A stretch of 15,324 bases of DNA from Nitrospirota bacterium. GTDB lineage: Bacteria > Nitrospirota > Leptospirillia > Leptospirillales > Leptospirillaceae. The notes beneath the pieces are model-generated. The model made no database searches, was not told where the DNA came from, and saw only the letters and a list, made by a program, of their open reading frames with translations. Made by a program: the position numbers and the translations under genes. Positions 1 through 8,333 of the stretch are shown here, in pieces. Positions within the stretch are counted from its first letter, which is position 1. Every line of letters begins with the position of its first letter. The stretch covers positions 1 through 15,324 of the forward strand of contig JAJZGM010000011.1 in assembly GCA_021828525.1 (NCBI GenBank), in the 5' to 3' direction.

Positions 1-1706
1 CCGATCTCTGGTTCGGTTATGCAGCCCGGGCCCGCCATCCGGAGGTCGAAAAGTGGATCAGTCAGGGAGCAAACTTCACCGAGACCGACAAGAAGGCCCT
101 GTTCGATCTCCAGAGGACGATCCTGAAGGAACTGGTCCCTCTCTACCGCTCCCTGGCGCAGGAAGGGCGGATCGAGATCTCGACCTCCCCCTATTTCCAT
201 CCCATCCTTCCCCTTCTGATCTCGTCCAAGACAGCCCGAAGGGCCCACCCCAACCTCTCCCTTCCCGATGAATTCGTCTGGCCGGAAGATGCCGCCCTCC
301 AGGTCGAAAGTGCCTTGAGACGCCACGAGGAGGTCTTCGGTCTTCGTCCGAAGGGAATGTGGCCGTCCGAGGGGTCGGTCTCTCCGGAGGTGGTTCGGAT
401 CGCCCAGGGTGCGGGTCTCCAGTGGATGGCCTCCGACGAGGACATTCTTTTCATCTCCCGGGAAATGGCCAACCTCAAGGAGGGGAGCCTGTACGAACCC
501 TACGAGGTCACCATCGACGGGGCGAAGGTCAGGATGGTCTTCCGGGACCGAAACCTGTCGGACCGGATCGGATTCGCCTATGCGCGGTACAACGGGACGG
601 AGGCGGCTTCAGACCTTCTGGGACACATGGAACAGATCGCGAAGCGGGAAGAGTCCGCAGGAAGAAATGCCACGATCCCGATCATCCTCGATGGGGAAAA
701 TCCCTGGGAAGCCTATGCCGATGGAGGCTTCCACTTCCTGAAAACGGTCTTCGAAAGACTTTCGGCCCACCCCTTCCTCCGGACAGAGACCGTCTCGGGA
801 AGCCTTTCGCAAACGCCTGCCCGGTCGATCGACAGGCTTGCCACGGGATCGTGGATCAACCACGACTTCAAAATCTGGATCGGCCACCCCGAGGACAACA
901 AGGGTTGGAATTTCCTCCGGGAGACCCGGATGGCCTTTGCGGAGGCGACGAAGGGGGACCCGGGGAAAAAGATATCCGCGGACGCGGTCGAGCGGGCCCG
1001 CCGGGAACTCTTCGCCGCCGAAGGCTCCGATTGGTTCTGGTGGTACGGGGACGATTTCAAGAGCCTCCAGTCCCCCGAGTTCGACCGCCTTTTCCGTGTC
1101 CACCAGCAGAATGTCTACCGGATTCTGGGACTGTCTCCCCCCATTCTCTTGAACGAGCCCATCCGGGAGACGGACATGGGGACGGGGGTCATCCTTCCGG
1201 TGGACTTCATAAGGCCGATCATCGACGGAGAGGTCACCCATTATTTCGAATGGACCGGGGCCGGATTCTTTGACAACCACAAGCTCCAGGGCTCCATGTA
1301 TCTCCGGGAGACCCCCCTGGCGGCAATCTACTACGGCTTTGACGAGGAGACTCTTTACATCCGGGTGGACTTCGACGACAACTACCGACCTGAAGAGCGG
1401 CACGATCCCACGCTTGCCCTCAGGTTTCTCGACCACCACGAAACGAAGATCCTCTGTCCGCTGGTTCCGGGAACGGGGGAGATCCCGCTCGAAGGAACGG
1501 AGGGGGGAAAGGCGCGATGGGGGTTCCGGAAGATCGGGGAAATCGCCATCCCTTACCGGAGTTTAGGTCTCGAACCCGGGGAGTGGCTCGGAGCCCTGTT
1601 CGAGCTCTACGAGGGAGAGACGATGGTCGACCAGTGTCCCCGGGGCCACACCCTGTCGATTCAGGTTCCCGACGAACAGTTTGTCAAATCGATCTGGAGG
1701 CTGTGA
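1..1706 (+). CDS. GH57 glycoside hydrolase, amylopullulanase-like (5' partial)
   Basis: Alpha-glucan hydrolase or transferase of glycoside hydrolase family 57. The frame is open from base 3 with no start, so the N-terminus, including the usual His-Gln-Pro motif, lies outside the window; 567 residues are visible. GH57 motifs are clear. The segment ISTSPYFHPILPLL is conserved region 2. GMWPSEGSVS carries the likely nucleophile Glu (codon 369-371). ILDGENPWEAY carries the likely acid/base Asp (codon 690-692). TGSWINHDFKIWIGHPEDN is region 5. From about base 1150 a beta-rich C-terminal domain begins (IRPIIDGEVTHYFEW, then YYGFDEETLYIRVDFDD), like the glucodextranase or DOMON-type modules attached to amylopullulanases. 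The TTG at 315 is internal, because homologous sequence continues upstream of it. The next gene starts one base after the stop, so the two are almost certainly co-transcribed. The exact specificity (amylopullulanase, alpha-amylase or glucanotransferase) cannot be fixed from sequence. Confidence 0.9.
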   Translation, partial: DLWFGYAARARHPEVEKWISQGANFTETDKKALFDLQRTILKELVPLYRSLAQEGRIEISTSPYFHPILPLLISSKTARRAHPNLSLPDEFVWPEDAALQVESALRRHEEVFGLRPKGMWPSEGSVSPEVVRIAQGAGLQWMASDEDILFISREMANLKEGSLYEPYEVTIDGAKVRMVFRDRNLSDRIGFAYARYNGTEAASDLLGHMEQIAKREESAGRNATIPIILDGENPWEAYADGGFHFLKTVFERLSAHPFLRTETVSGSLSQTPARSIDRLATGSWINHDFKIWIGHPEDNKGWNFLRETRMAFAEATKGDPGKKISADAVERARRELFAAEGSDWFWWYGDDFKSLQSPEFDRLFRVHQQNVYRILGLSPPILLNEPIRETDMGTGVILPVDFIRPIIDGEVTHYFEWTGAGFFDNHKLQGSMYLRETPLAAIYYGFDEETLYIRVDFDDNYRPEERHDPTLALRFLDHHETKILCPLVPGTGEIPLEGTEGGKARWGFRKIGEIAIPYRSLGLEPGEWLGALFELYEGETMVDQCPRGHTLSIQVPDEQFVKSIWRL

Positions 1707-1707
1707 G

Positions 1708-3870
1708 ATGGAATTGCAAAAGGCCGGTCCGGACGGGGACCATCGCGCAACGATGGTCTTTGTCCTGCACAACCACCAGCCGGCAGGAAATTTTTCCCAT
1801 GTCTTCCGGGAATCCTTCGACCGGTGCTACCGGCCCACCCTTGATCTTCTGTGGCAGTACGAGACCCTCCATGCCTCCCTCCACTATACCGGACCCCTTC
1901 TCGAGTGGATCGAGTCGAACGAGCCGTCCTTCCTGGACCGGCTCAAAAAAATGGTGGAGCGCGGTCAGGTGGAGGTCATCGGGGGAGGATTCTACGAGCC
2001 GATCTTCTGCTGGCTCCGGTCGGCCGACCAGCGGCGCCAGGTCGACCTCATGCGGCGCCACCTCGAGACGAGGCTCGGAAGTTCGGGGGAGGGATTCTGG
2101 CTGGCGGAACGGGTGTGGGAGACGGATCTGCCGGCGAGACTTTTTCCCCTGGGGCTGACCTATGCGCCCCTGGACGACCATCATTTTCACCTGGCCGGTA
2201 TCGACGACGAAGACCTTCACGGTTACTACACCGTCTCCTGGGAGGGGTCACCCCTCCGGATCTTTCCGATATCCAAGGAGCTTCGGTACCTGATTCCCTT
2301 CCGCCAGGTCGACCAGCTCCTGTCCTTCCTCGACAGGCGGGCGCGGGGAGGGCGGGTCCTGACCTATGCCGACGACGGGGAAAAGTTTGGCATCTGGCCT
2401 GAGACCTACCGCTGGGTCTGGGAAGAGAAATACCTCGAGCATCTCTTTTCTATGCTTTCGGCCCAGTCGGGATGGCTCCGGGTGGCCTCCATGGGGGAGG
2501 TGGTGGCCGACCGGACTCCCACCGGCATCGCCGTCCTCCCCAATGCCTCCTACACCGAAATGATGGAATGGGCCCTGCCGGCCCGGATCAGCCACTCCTT
2601 TCACGAGTGGTCCCTGAAGTGGGAGCGGGAAGGGGCCGATCCCGACCTCAGGGTCCTCTTCCGGGGGGGGATCTTCGAAAACTTCCTGGTCAAGTATCCT
2701 GATGTCCACCGTCTCTACCACCGGATGCTCCTGACGGGAGCCTTCCTGCGGGAGGCCTGGCCCTCCTCGGAGCCTCCGGAGGGCGTTTTGTCCCCCTACC
2801 TCAAGGCCCAGGGAAACGACGTTTACTGGCACGGCCTTTTCGGGGGAATCTATTTGTCCAATCTCCGGCACGAAGCCTTCGCCAACCTTCTCATGGCCGA
2901 ACAGCGCATGGAATCCGAAGGAAAGCTTCCTGTGCCGGCCTTTCTCGAAGGGGATTTCGACGCGGACGGAACGAGGGAATTTTTTGTCCGGCAACGCTCC
3001 TACAATCTCTGGATCACCCCCCGTTATGGCGGAAGCGTTCTCGAATGGGACGACCGGATCACAGGATTTCATCTGACCAACACCCTGACCCGCCAGGAGG
3101 AGGCCTACCACATCCGCCACCGGGAGGACCGGAAGAAAATGGAGGGAGCGACAGCCAGCGAAGGGGGAATCGCCTCGATCCATGACCGACCGGTCGGCGA
3201 CACAGGCCATGCCCTGGAGGGGATCATCTACGACCGCCGTCCCCGCCGGGCCTTTTCCGAAGGCTTTGCTCCCATAGGAACCCCTGCCCCGGGACTTCTC
3301 GACGGATCGGCCCTGTCCCCCGACATGGGCCGGACTCCCTACCGCGTCGTCTCCGGACCGGACGGCCGGCTCCAGATGGAAGGAGCGGGCGAAGTGGCGG
3401 GAATTCCCTTCCTCCTGTCGAAGGGCTACCGCTTCTTCGAGGACCATTTTTCGGTCACATGGACCCTGTCCTCCCCCGGAGTGACGGAACTGCCCGATTC
3501 ATGGAAGGAATGGGCCCTCTTTGCGGAGCTCCCCCTCACCCTTCTGGCCGGGCATGATTCCGGACGCACGATCCATGTGGACGGCCGGAAGGACCCCTTT
3601 CTCTGGGACGAGCCCTGGGAACACGGGGAGGTCGGCTGGTACAGGGGGGAGGATTCCTGGTCGAAGACCGCCTTTCTGGCCCGGCTTTCCGGTGTCGTCC
3701 GCCTGATCCACGCTCCGATCGAAACGGTCTCCCTGTCGGAATCGGGCCTTGAACGGATTTTTCAGGGAACCCTTTTCATCCATGCGATTCCAATCGCCTT
3801 CCTCCTGGGAGGAGAGGCCAGAATCACGATATTTACGGGACCTGATTCAAGGAGCCAGCCCCATGCCTGA
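1708..3870 (+). CDS. GH57 4-alpha-glucanotransferase (DUF1925/DUF1926 type)
   Basis: Probable cytoplasmic 4-alpha-glucanotransferase (amylomaltase-like), which moves malto-oligosaccharide segments between alpha-1,4-glucans; 720 residues. All GH57 regions are visible: LHNHQP at residues 20-25; IGGGFYEP with GGG at 92-94; FWLAERVWE with nucleophile Glu134; LTYADDGEKFGIWP with the acid/base Asp in the 222/223 pair; and ASYTEMMEWALP. The rest matches the DUF1925 plus DUF1926 beta-rich C-terminal half of the Thermococcus litoralis enzyme family (about 660 residues). The ATG at 1708 is chosen because GGAGG (1696-1700) sits 7 nt upstream; an in-frame TTG at 1681 would add 9 residues inside the previous gene. 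The start is 1 bp after the preceding stop and the end overlaps the next gene by 8 bp, so translation is probably coupled. Alpha-amylase activity is the main alternative, since the subfamily contains both. Confidence 0.92.
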   Translation: MELQKAGPDGDHRATMVFVLHNHQPAGNFSHVFRESFDRCYRPTLDLLWQYETLHASLHYTGPLLEWIESNEPSFLDRLKKMVERGQVEVIGGGFYEPIFCWLRSADQRRQVDLMRRHLETRLGSSGEGFWLAERVWETDLPARLFPLGLTYAPLDDHHFHLAGIDDEDLHGYYTVSWEGSPLRIFPISKELRYLIPFRQVDQLLSFLDRRARGGRVLTYADDGEKFGIWPETYRWVWEEKYLEHLFSMLSAQSGWLRVASMGEVVADRTPTGIAVLPNASYTEMMEWALPARISHSFHEWSLKWEREGADPDLRVLFRGGIFENFLVKYPDVHRLYHRMLLTGAFLREAWPSSEPPEGVLSPYLKAQGNDVYWHGLFGGIYLSNLRHEAFANLLMAEQRMESEGKLPVPAFLEGDFDADGTREFFVRQRSYNLWITPRYGGSVLEWDDRITGFHLTNTLTRQEEAYHIRHREDRKKMEGATASEGGIASIHDRPVGDTGHALEGIIYDRRPRRAFSEGFAPIGTPAPGLLDGSALSPDMGRTPYRVVSGPDGRLQMEGAGEVAGIPFLLSKGYRFFEDHFSVTWTLSSPGVTELPDSWKEWALFAELPLTLLAGHDSGRTIHVDGRKDPFLWDEPWEHGEVGWYRGEDSWSKTAFLARLSGVVRLIHAPIETVSLSESGLERIFQGTLFIHAIPIAFLLGGEARITIFTGPDSRSQPHA

Positions 3871-4867
3871 TCTCAGAAAGGATCCCATCGTCGGTCGCTG
3901 GGTGATCATCTCCACGGCCCGGAGCCGACGACCTGTGGACTACAAGACCTTCAAGAACGAATACCGCTATCAGGTCTGTCCCCTCTGTGCGGGCCAGGAG
4001 GACAAGACTCCGCCCGAGGTCCTGGCCTACCGGGTCCAGGGAAGCCTCCCCAACACTCCTGGCTGGACCCTCCGGGTCGTTCCCAACAAGTTTCCTGCGC
4101 TGATGGTCGAGGGGAGTCTTGACCGGGAAGGGGTGGGTCTCTATGACAAGATGAACGGGATCGGGGCGCACGAGGTGATCATAGAAACCCCCGAACACCG
4201 GAAGACCCTGGCGACCTTTTCCGGGAAGGAGTTCGAGGATGTCCTCTGGGCCTACCGTGACCGGATTCTCGATCTCAAGAAGGACGCCCGGTTTCGGTAC
4301 ATCATGATTTTCAAGAACTACGGGGAACCGGCCGGAGCCTCCCTCGAACACAGCCATAGCCAGCTTATCGCCCTTCCCGTCATCCCGACGGTGGTGATCG
4401 AGGAGATGGTCGGGGCCAAGACCCATTTCGAGGAGAAGGAACGCTGCATTTTCTGCGACATCATCCGGCAGGAGGTCATGGACGGCTCCCGGCTCGTCGC
4501 GGAGAACCAGGAGTTTGTGGCGATCACTCCCTTCGCCTCCCGCTTTCCCTTCGAGGTCTGGATCCTGCCGAAGCGTCACGCCGCCTCATTCCAGGAAGGC
4601 CAGAAGTCCCAATACGAGGCTCTGGCCAAGATCTTTCTCGATGTTTTAAGGCGTCTCAACAAGGCCCTCATGAATCCGCCGTACAACTTCATCCTCCATA
4701 CCGCCCCGCTCCAGGACAAGGGGTCCGAGGATTATTACCACTGGCATTTCGAGATCATGCCGACGCTCACGCAGGTGGCCGGATTCGAATGGGGAACCGG
4801 GTTCTACATCAATCCCACCCCTCCGGAAGAGGCGGCCCAGTTTCTTCGAGAGATTTCGCTTCCCTGA
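3863..4867 (+). CDS. galT: galactose-1-phosphate uridylyltransferase (GalT-like, HIT superfamily)
   Basis: A 334-residue nucleotidyltransferase of the GalT family, which exchanges hexose-1-phosphate with UDP-glucose through a uridylyl-histidine intermediate (E. coli GalT has 348 residues). DLRKDPIVGRWVIIS is the typical N-terminus. CPLC (Cys39, Cys42) is the metal-binding pair. NYGEPAGASLEHSHSQ contains the active-site H163-S-H165-S-Q167, with His165 as expected nucleophile. HWHFEIMP near the C-terminus is the second HIT half. A second CxxC pair, CIFC (Cys195, Cys198), resembles HINT-type HIT proteins. The ATG at 3863 overlaps the end of the glucanotransferase gene by 8 bp and has AAGGAG (3849-3854) 8 nt upstream; longer in-frame extensions upstream are only overlap. 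Because it is coupled to alpha-glucan enzymes rather than galE or galK, it may act in glucan or ADP-glucose metabolism (ADP-glucose phosphorylase is a known relative) instead of galactose use. Confidence 0.87.
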   Translation: MPDLRKDPIVGRWVIISTARSRRPVDYKTFKNEYRYQVCPLCAGQEDKTPPEVLAYRVQGSLPNTPGWTLRVVPNKFPALMVEGSLDREGVGLYDKMNGIGAHEVIIETPEHRKTLATFSGKEFEDVLWAYRDRILDLKKDARFRYIMIFKNYGEPAGASLEHSHSQLIALPVIPTVVIEEMVGAKTHFEEKERCIFCDIIRQEVMDGSRLVAENQEFVAITPFASRFPFEVWILPKRHAASFQEGQKSQYEALAKIFLDVLRRLNKALMNPPYNFILHTAPLQDKGSEDYYHWHFEIMPTLTQVAGFEWGTGFYINPTPPEEAAQFLREISLP

Positions 4868-4893
4868 GCGCCCTGAGAAAAGGTTCCGCAAAA

Positions 4894-4911
4894 CGGCCGG
4901 ACTTCCGGCCG
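4894..4911. terminator. stem-loop in the galT-aldolase gap
   Basis: CGGCCGG (4894-4900) and CCGGCCG (4905-4911) form a perfect 7-bp GC stem around the loop ACTT. On the + strand no T-run follows, so it would be a weak or factor-dependent terminator, or an mRNA-stabilising or attenuating hairpin between galT and the aldolase gene. On the minus strand the stem is followed by TTTT, closer to an intrinsic terminator, but no minus-strand gene ends here. Function is inferred from structure only. Confidence 0.35.
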
Positions 4912-4952
4912 CAAGACAAAATATGACCATTCTTACCCCAGGAGGACCAGGC

Positions 4953-6320
4953 ATGACCCAGGAGACCGTGAACGACTGGCAGAAAAAATACCGGTATGTC
5001 GCCGAATTTTCCGGGGGGTGGCCCGAGGTGACCGACCTTCCCCGGCTCCGGAAGGACTATCTTGAGTCCCTGGTGGAGGATCTCGTCTTCCATCCGGAGG
5101 CGGGAATCCGGGGACAGTCCTTTCGCCTTCTCCGTTCGTCCTTTTTGAAATCAGGGGCCACCCTGGCCTCCATCGAACCCCTCTACCGGGCCATCGGCCG
5201 CGGAGAGGCCGGGGGATTCACCGTTCCGGCCATCAATATCCGGGGACTCACCTTTCTGACCGTGCGACGCGTTCTCCGGGCCATGCGATCCATCAAGGGA
5301 GGGCCGGTCATCTTCGAGCTCGCCAAGAGCGAAATCGGGTATTCCTTCCAGCGTCCGATGGAATACGCGGGCCTCGTCATGGCCGGAGCCCTGGCAGAAA
5401 ACCACACCGGGCCGATTTTCATTCAGGGAGATCATTACCAGTTCAACGCAAAGAACTACGCCCGGGATTCCGCCGGGGAAATCGAGAGCCTCAAGAAACT
5501 CATCCAGGAATCGATCGATGCCGGCTACCGGAACATCGACATCGACGCCTCGACCCTGGTGACCCTCGACCCCCCGGACCTTCGCGACCAGCAGAGGGAA
5601 AACGGAAAGATGACGGCCCTTCTGACCCATTTCATCCGGCAGATAACCCCTGCCCAAGAGAAATTTCCGGTCTCGGTGGGGGGGGAGATCGGGGAGGTGG
5701 GCAAGGAGAACTCCTCTCCCGAGGAACTCGAGGCCTTCATGGAGGTCTACGGCGATGAACTCGCGCGTCTGGATTCCCGGGATGTGCCGATCAGCAAGAT
5801 CAGCGTCCAGACCGGGACCTCCCATGGGGGAGTTCCGCTTCCCGATGGACGCATCGCCCCCGTGAGCCTCGACTTTTCGACTCTGGAGGCTTTAGGAGAG
5901 CGGGCCCGGAGCCGTTACCACATGGGGGGGGCGGTCCAGCACGGGGCCTCGACCCTTCCGGAGGACCTCTTCGACCACTTTCCCAGGGTGAAGACTCTGG
6001 AAATCCACCTCGCGACCGGTTTCCAGAACGCCGTCTTCGATCACCCGGCCTTTCCGGCGGGCCTCAAAAAGGAGATGGAAGCCTTCATGACGAAGGAGTT
6101 TGCCGGGGAGCGGAAGGCGGGTGAGACGGAGGAGCAGTTCTTCTACAAGAACCGGAAGCGGACCTACGGTCCCTTCAAAAGGCAGCTCTCCTCCCTTCCG
6201 GAGACCGTCCTCGATCCGATCATGGAGGATCTCGAGAAACGCTTCGTCACGCTCTTTTCGAAACTCGGACTCTCGGGGACCTCGGGGCTTTTGGAAAAAT
6301 ACTTCGGAGTTAACCGATAG
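4953..6320 (+). CDS. class II fructose-bisphosphate aldolase family protein
   Basis: Zinc-dependent class II aldolase, which reversibly splits fructose-1,6-bisphosphate (or a related ketose-bisphosphate) into two triose phosphates in the cytoplasm; 455 residues against about 350 for E. coli FbaA. Motifs: FTVPAINIRG near residues 90-99 (the usual AFN motif replaced); IFIQGDHYQFN with D160 and zinc ligand H161; IDAGYRNIDIDAST; GGEIGEVGKE; QTGTSHGG with H291; and GGAVQHGAS with H330. The His spacing (161, 291, 330) parallels E. coli FbaA (110, 226, 264). About 70 residues precede the barrel and about 80 (from residue 360) follow it, so this is a divergent long form. The ATG at 4953 is chosen over the ATG at 4923 because AGGAGG (4940-4945) lies 7 nt before it. 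It lies 85 bp after galT, likely the same transcript unless the hairpin between them terminates. Tagatose-bisphosphate aldolase is an alternative specificity. Confidence 0.85.
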   Translation: MTQETVNDWQKKYRYVAEFSGGWPEVTDLPRLRKDYLESLVEDLVFHPEAGIRGQSFRLLRSSFLKSGATLASIEPLYRAIGRGEAGGFTVPAINIRGLTFLTVRRVLRAMRSIKGGPVIFELAKSEIGYSFQRPMEYAGLVMAGALAENHTGPIFIQGDHYQFNAKNYARDSAGEIESLKKLIQESIDAGYRNIDIDASTLVTLDPPDLRDQQRENGKMTALLTHFIRQITPAQEKFPVSVGGEIGEVGKENSSPEELEAFMEVYGDELARLDSRDVPISKISVQTGTSHGGVPLPDGRIAPVSLDFSTLEALGERARSRYHMGGAVQHGASTLPEDLFDHFPRVKTLEIHLATGFQNAVFDHPAFPAGLKKEMEAFMTKEFAGERKAGETEEQFFYKNRKRTYGPFKRQLSSLPETVLDPIMEDLEKRFVTLFSKLGLSGTSGLLEKYFGVNR

Positions 6321-6677
6321 TGATCCCCGACCGGCCCCCGATCCATGGGAGGCCTGTTTCGGGAGGACCGGAGAATATGAAACGTCCTCTTTTCGGCTGA
6401 GGGTCCCAAAGGCGGAAAGGTCAGCGCTCCCCGGAGAAGGAAGGACCTCAGAAATCCCATCGAGGAAGGGAGCCCCGGGGGCTGGGGCGACCTCCTCATC
6501 CGGCCGCCTTGTGTGTGAGGGGCAGCTTTCATTTTGGGGAAAGATTCAGGCGGGGCTCAGCCACGAAGACCCACGGGGGCTGAGCCTTTCATCGGGGAGT
6601 CACCGGCCCGGCAGACGTTTTTAAAGAAAAACCGCCTGATCCGGATCCGTCGGGTGGATGACCAAGGGAGGCATGAC
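6321..6677. other. 357-bp intergenic region upstream of the branching enzyme
   Basis: No convincing gene was found in this stretch. It holds a perfect 9-bp inverted repeat (6554-6586), a short AT-rich patch near 6618-6632 (TTTTTAAAGAAAAA), and the ribosome binding site GGGAGG (6666-6671) of the following gene. A possible 7-codon leader starts with the ATG at 6377, but it has only a weak ribosome site. No riboswitch class was recognised. A promoter for the branching enzyme probably lies here, though no clear -35/-10 pair stands out. Confidence 0.6.
6554..6586. repeat. perfect 9-bp inverted repeat (stem-loop)
   Basis: GGCTCAGCC (6554-6562) and GGCTGAGCC (6578-6586) are exact reverse complements around a 15-nt loop, followed by TTTC. 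It could be a weak terminator for the aldolase transcript, an mRNA leader structure for the branching enzyme, or a protein-binding site. The sequence does not decide between these. Confidence 0.5.
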
Positions 6678-8267
6678 ATGGCCGATAATCAGGGAAATCT
6701 CGTTTTTGTTCTTCACGCGCACCTCCCCTACGTCCGTCATCCGGAACATGAGATTTTCCTTGAGGAGAACTGGTTTTTCGAGGGACTGATCGAAACCTAC
6801 CTTCCCCTTCTGGCCATGTTCGACCGGCTGAACAGGGATGGGGTGAGATTCCGGATCACCATGACACTCTCTCCCACCCTGGTCTCCATGATGGAGGATC
6901 CCCTCCTGATGGGCCGGTTCGAGAAACGCCTCTCCCTGCTCCGGGAGCTGTCCGAGAGGGAGGTGGTCCGGACCCGCGGGACGGAGTTCGATGGCGTGGC
7001 GCGTTTCTACCGAGACCATCTCGAATTCCTCGACCGGGTCTACCGGCAGGATCTGGGAAGAAATCTGACCCGGGCCTTCCGCCGCCACATGGAATCGGGG
7101 TCCCTCGAGGGGATCACCTGCGGGGCGACCCACGGATTCCTGCCCTTTCTCCAGGAAGTTCCGGGATCGGCCGAGGCCCAGGTCCGGGTCGGCGTCTCGA
7201 CCTTCCGCCGCGTCTTCGGACGGGCTCCCCAAGGCATCTGGCTCCCGGAGTGCGCCTATTACGAGGGGCTCGACCGGATCCTCAAAAAGGAGGGGCTCCG
7301 GTTCTTTTTCATGGAGGCCCATGGTCTCCTCTATGCCGACCCGAGGCCTCCGGCCGGGGTCTACGCCCCGCTTGTCACCCCGGCCGGGGTCTGGGCCTTC
7401 GCTCGCGACCCCGAATCCTCCCGGCAGGTCTGGAGCGCTAAGGAAGGCTATCCCGGGGACTTCGACTACCGGGACTTCTACCGCGACATCGGCTACGACC
7501 TCGACTACGCCTATATTCGCCCCTATCTCCATACCGATGGTCCCCGGGGCATGACCGGGCTCAAATACCACCGGATCACCGGTCCCACGGACCAGAAGGA
7601 GGTCTACAATCCGGCATGGGCCCAGAACCGCGTCCGGGAACATGCCCGGGATTTTGTGGAACGGAGGACCGCCCAGATCCGGGGCCTATCCGGAACCTTA
7701 GGGATTTCTCCGACGGTGGTCTGTCCCTACGATGCCGAGCTTTTCGGCCACTGGTGGTTTGAGGGGGTGAACTTCCTCGAGGAGGTTTTCCGGGAGGTGG
7801 CCCGCCAGAACACGGTCGAAGTCCACACGCCGGTCGAGCTTGTGCGGGCGGGAATTCCGGCGTCGTCGGGGGATCCCGAGCCGTCGTCGTGGGGGGAGAA
7901 CGGGTATTATGAATTCTGGATGAACGGGACCAACGACTGGATCTATCCACCCCTGTTCGAGGCGGCCCGGGAGATGGTCCGTCTGTCGGAGCACGCCGGG
8001 AAATACCGGGGGCGCGAGCGCGAGATCGCAAACCAGATGGGCCGGGAGCTTCTTCTGGCCCAGAGTTCCGACTGGCCCTTCATCATGACCACCAAAACCA
8101 TGGTGGAGTATGCCGTCGACCGTCTGAAAGGACACCTCTATCAGTTCTGGGCCCTCCGGGAGATGCTGGTTTCAGGCCGGTTCCGGGAGGATGTTTTTCA
8201 GGAGGTCCGGGGCCGGGATGCGCTGTTTCCGGACCTTGACATTTCGGTCTTTCTGCCCCTCAACTGA
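6678..8267 (+). CDS. GH57 1,4-alpha-glucan (glycogen) branching enzyme, DUF1957
   Basis: Makes alpha-1,6 branch points in glycogen-like polymers by cleaving an alpha-1,4 chain and transferring it; cytoplasmic, 529 residues. GH57 regions in order: VFVLHAHLPYVRHPE at the N-terminus (His-Ala-His); GATHGFLPFL; IWLPECAYYEG with nucleophile Glu191; CPYDAELFGHWWFEG with acid/base Asp352; and ENGYYEFWMNGTNDWIYP. The C-terminal DUF1957 part shows LLLAQSSDWPFIM and the helical REMLVSGR end. The catalytic positions are close to those of the Thermococcus kodakarensis GH57 branching enzyme (Glu183, Asp354). The ATG at 6678 has GGGAGG (6666-6671) 6 nt upstream; an open frame reaches back to 6534, but family similarity begins only at the ATG. 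The 357-bp gap suggests its own promoter, though it runs in the same direction as the other glucan genes and completes the pathway. Confidence 0.93.
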   Translation: MADNQGNLVFVLHAHLPYVRHPEHEIFLEENWFFEGLIETYLPLLAMFDRLNRDGVRFRITMTLSPTLVSMMEDPLLMGRFEKRLSLLRELSEREVVRTRGTEFDGVARFYRDHLEFLDRVYRQDLGRNLTRAFRRHMESGSLEGITCGATHGFLPFLQEVPGSAEAQVRVGVSTFRRVFGRAPQGIWLPECAYYEGLDRILKKEGLRFFFMEAHGLLYADPRPPAGVYAPLVTPAGVWAFARDPESSRQVWSAKEGYPGDFDYRDFYRDIGYDLDYAYIRPYLHTDGPRGMTGLKYHRITGPTDQKEVYNPAWAQNRVREHARDFVERRTAQIRGLSGTLGISPTVVCPYDAELFGHWWFEGVNFLEEVFREVARQNTVEVHTPVELVRAGIPASSGDPEPSSWGENGYYEFWMNGTNDWIYPPLFEAAREMVRLSEHAGKYRGREREIANQMGRELLLAQSSDWPFIMTTKTMVEYAVDRLKGHLYQFWALREMLVSGRFREDVFQEVRGRDALFPDLDISVFLPLN

Positions 8268-8282
8268 CAGGAGGAGGGGACA

Positions 8283-8318
8283 GGGCCCGGTGACGGAGGG
8301 CATGGAACCGGGGGGCCC
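8283..8318. terminator. possible imperfect hairpin between convergent genes
   Basis: The 66-bp gap between two convergent genes contains GGGCCCGGT (8283-8291) and ACCGGGGGGCCC (8307-8318), which can pair with three bulged G residues. It is immediately followed by the small palindrome CCAGGTCCTGG. No T-run is present on either side. It is offered as a bidirectional terminator mainly because of its position between convergent genes. Confidence 0.3.
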
Positions 8319-8333
8319 AGGTCCTGGCCTGGC

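Noticed and set aside
2248..3447. 399-codon antisense frame inside the glucanotransferase gene
   Set aside because: Opposite to a clearly conserved GH57 gene, with low-complexity Gly/Pro/Arg/Asp composition typical of shadows in GC-rich DNA.
6100..6624. 174-codon + frame spanning the end of the aldolase gene and the gap after it
   Set aside because: Ser/Arg/Pro-rich, overlaps the aldolase C-terminus in another frame, no ribosome site and no recognisable domain.
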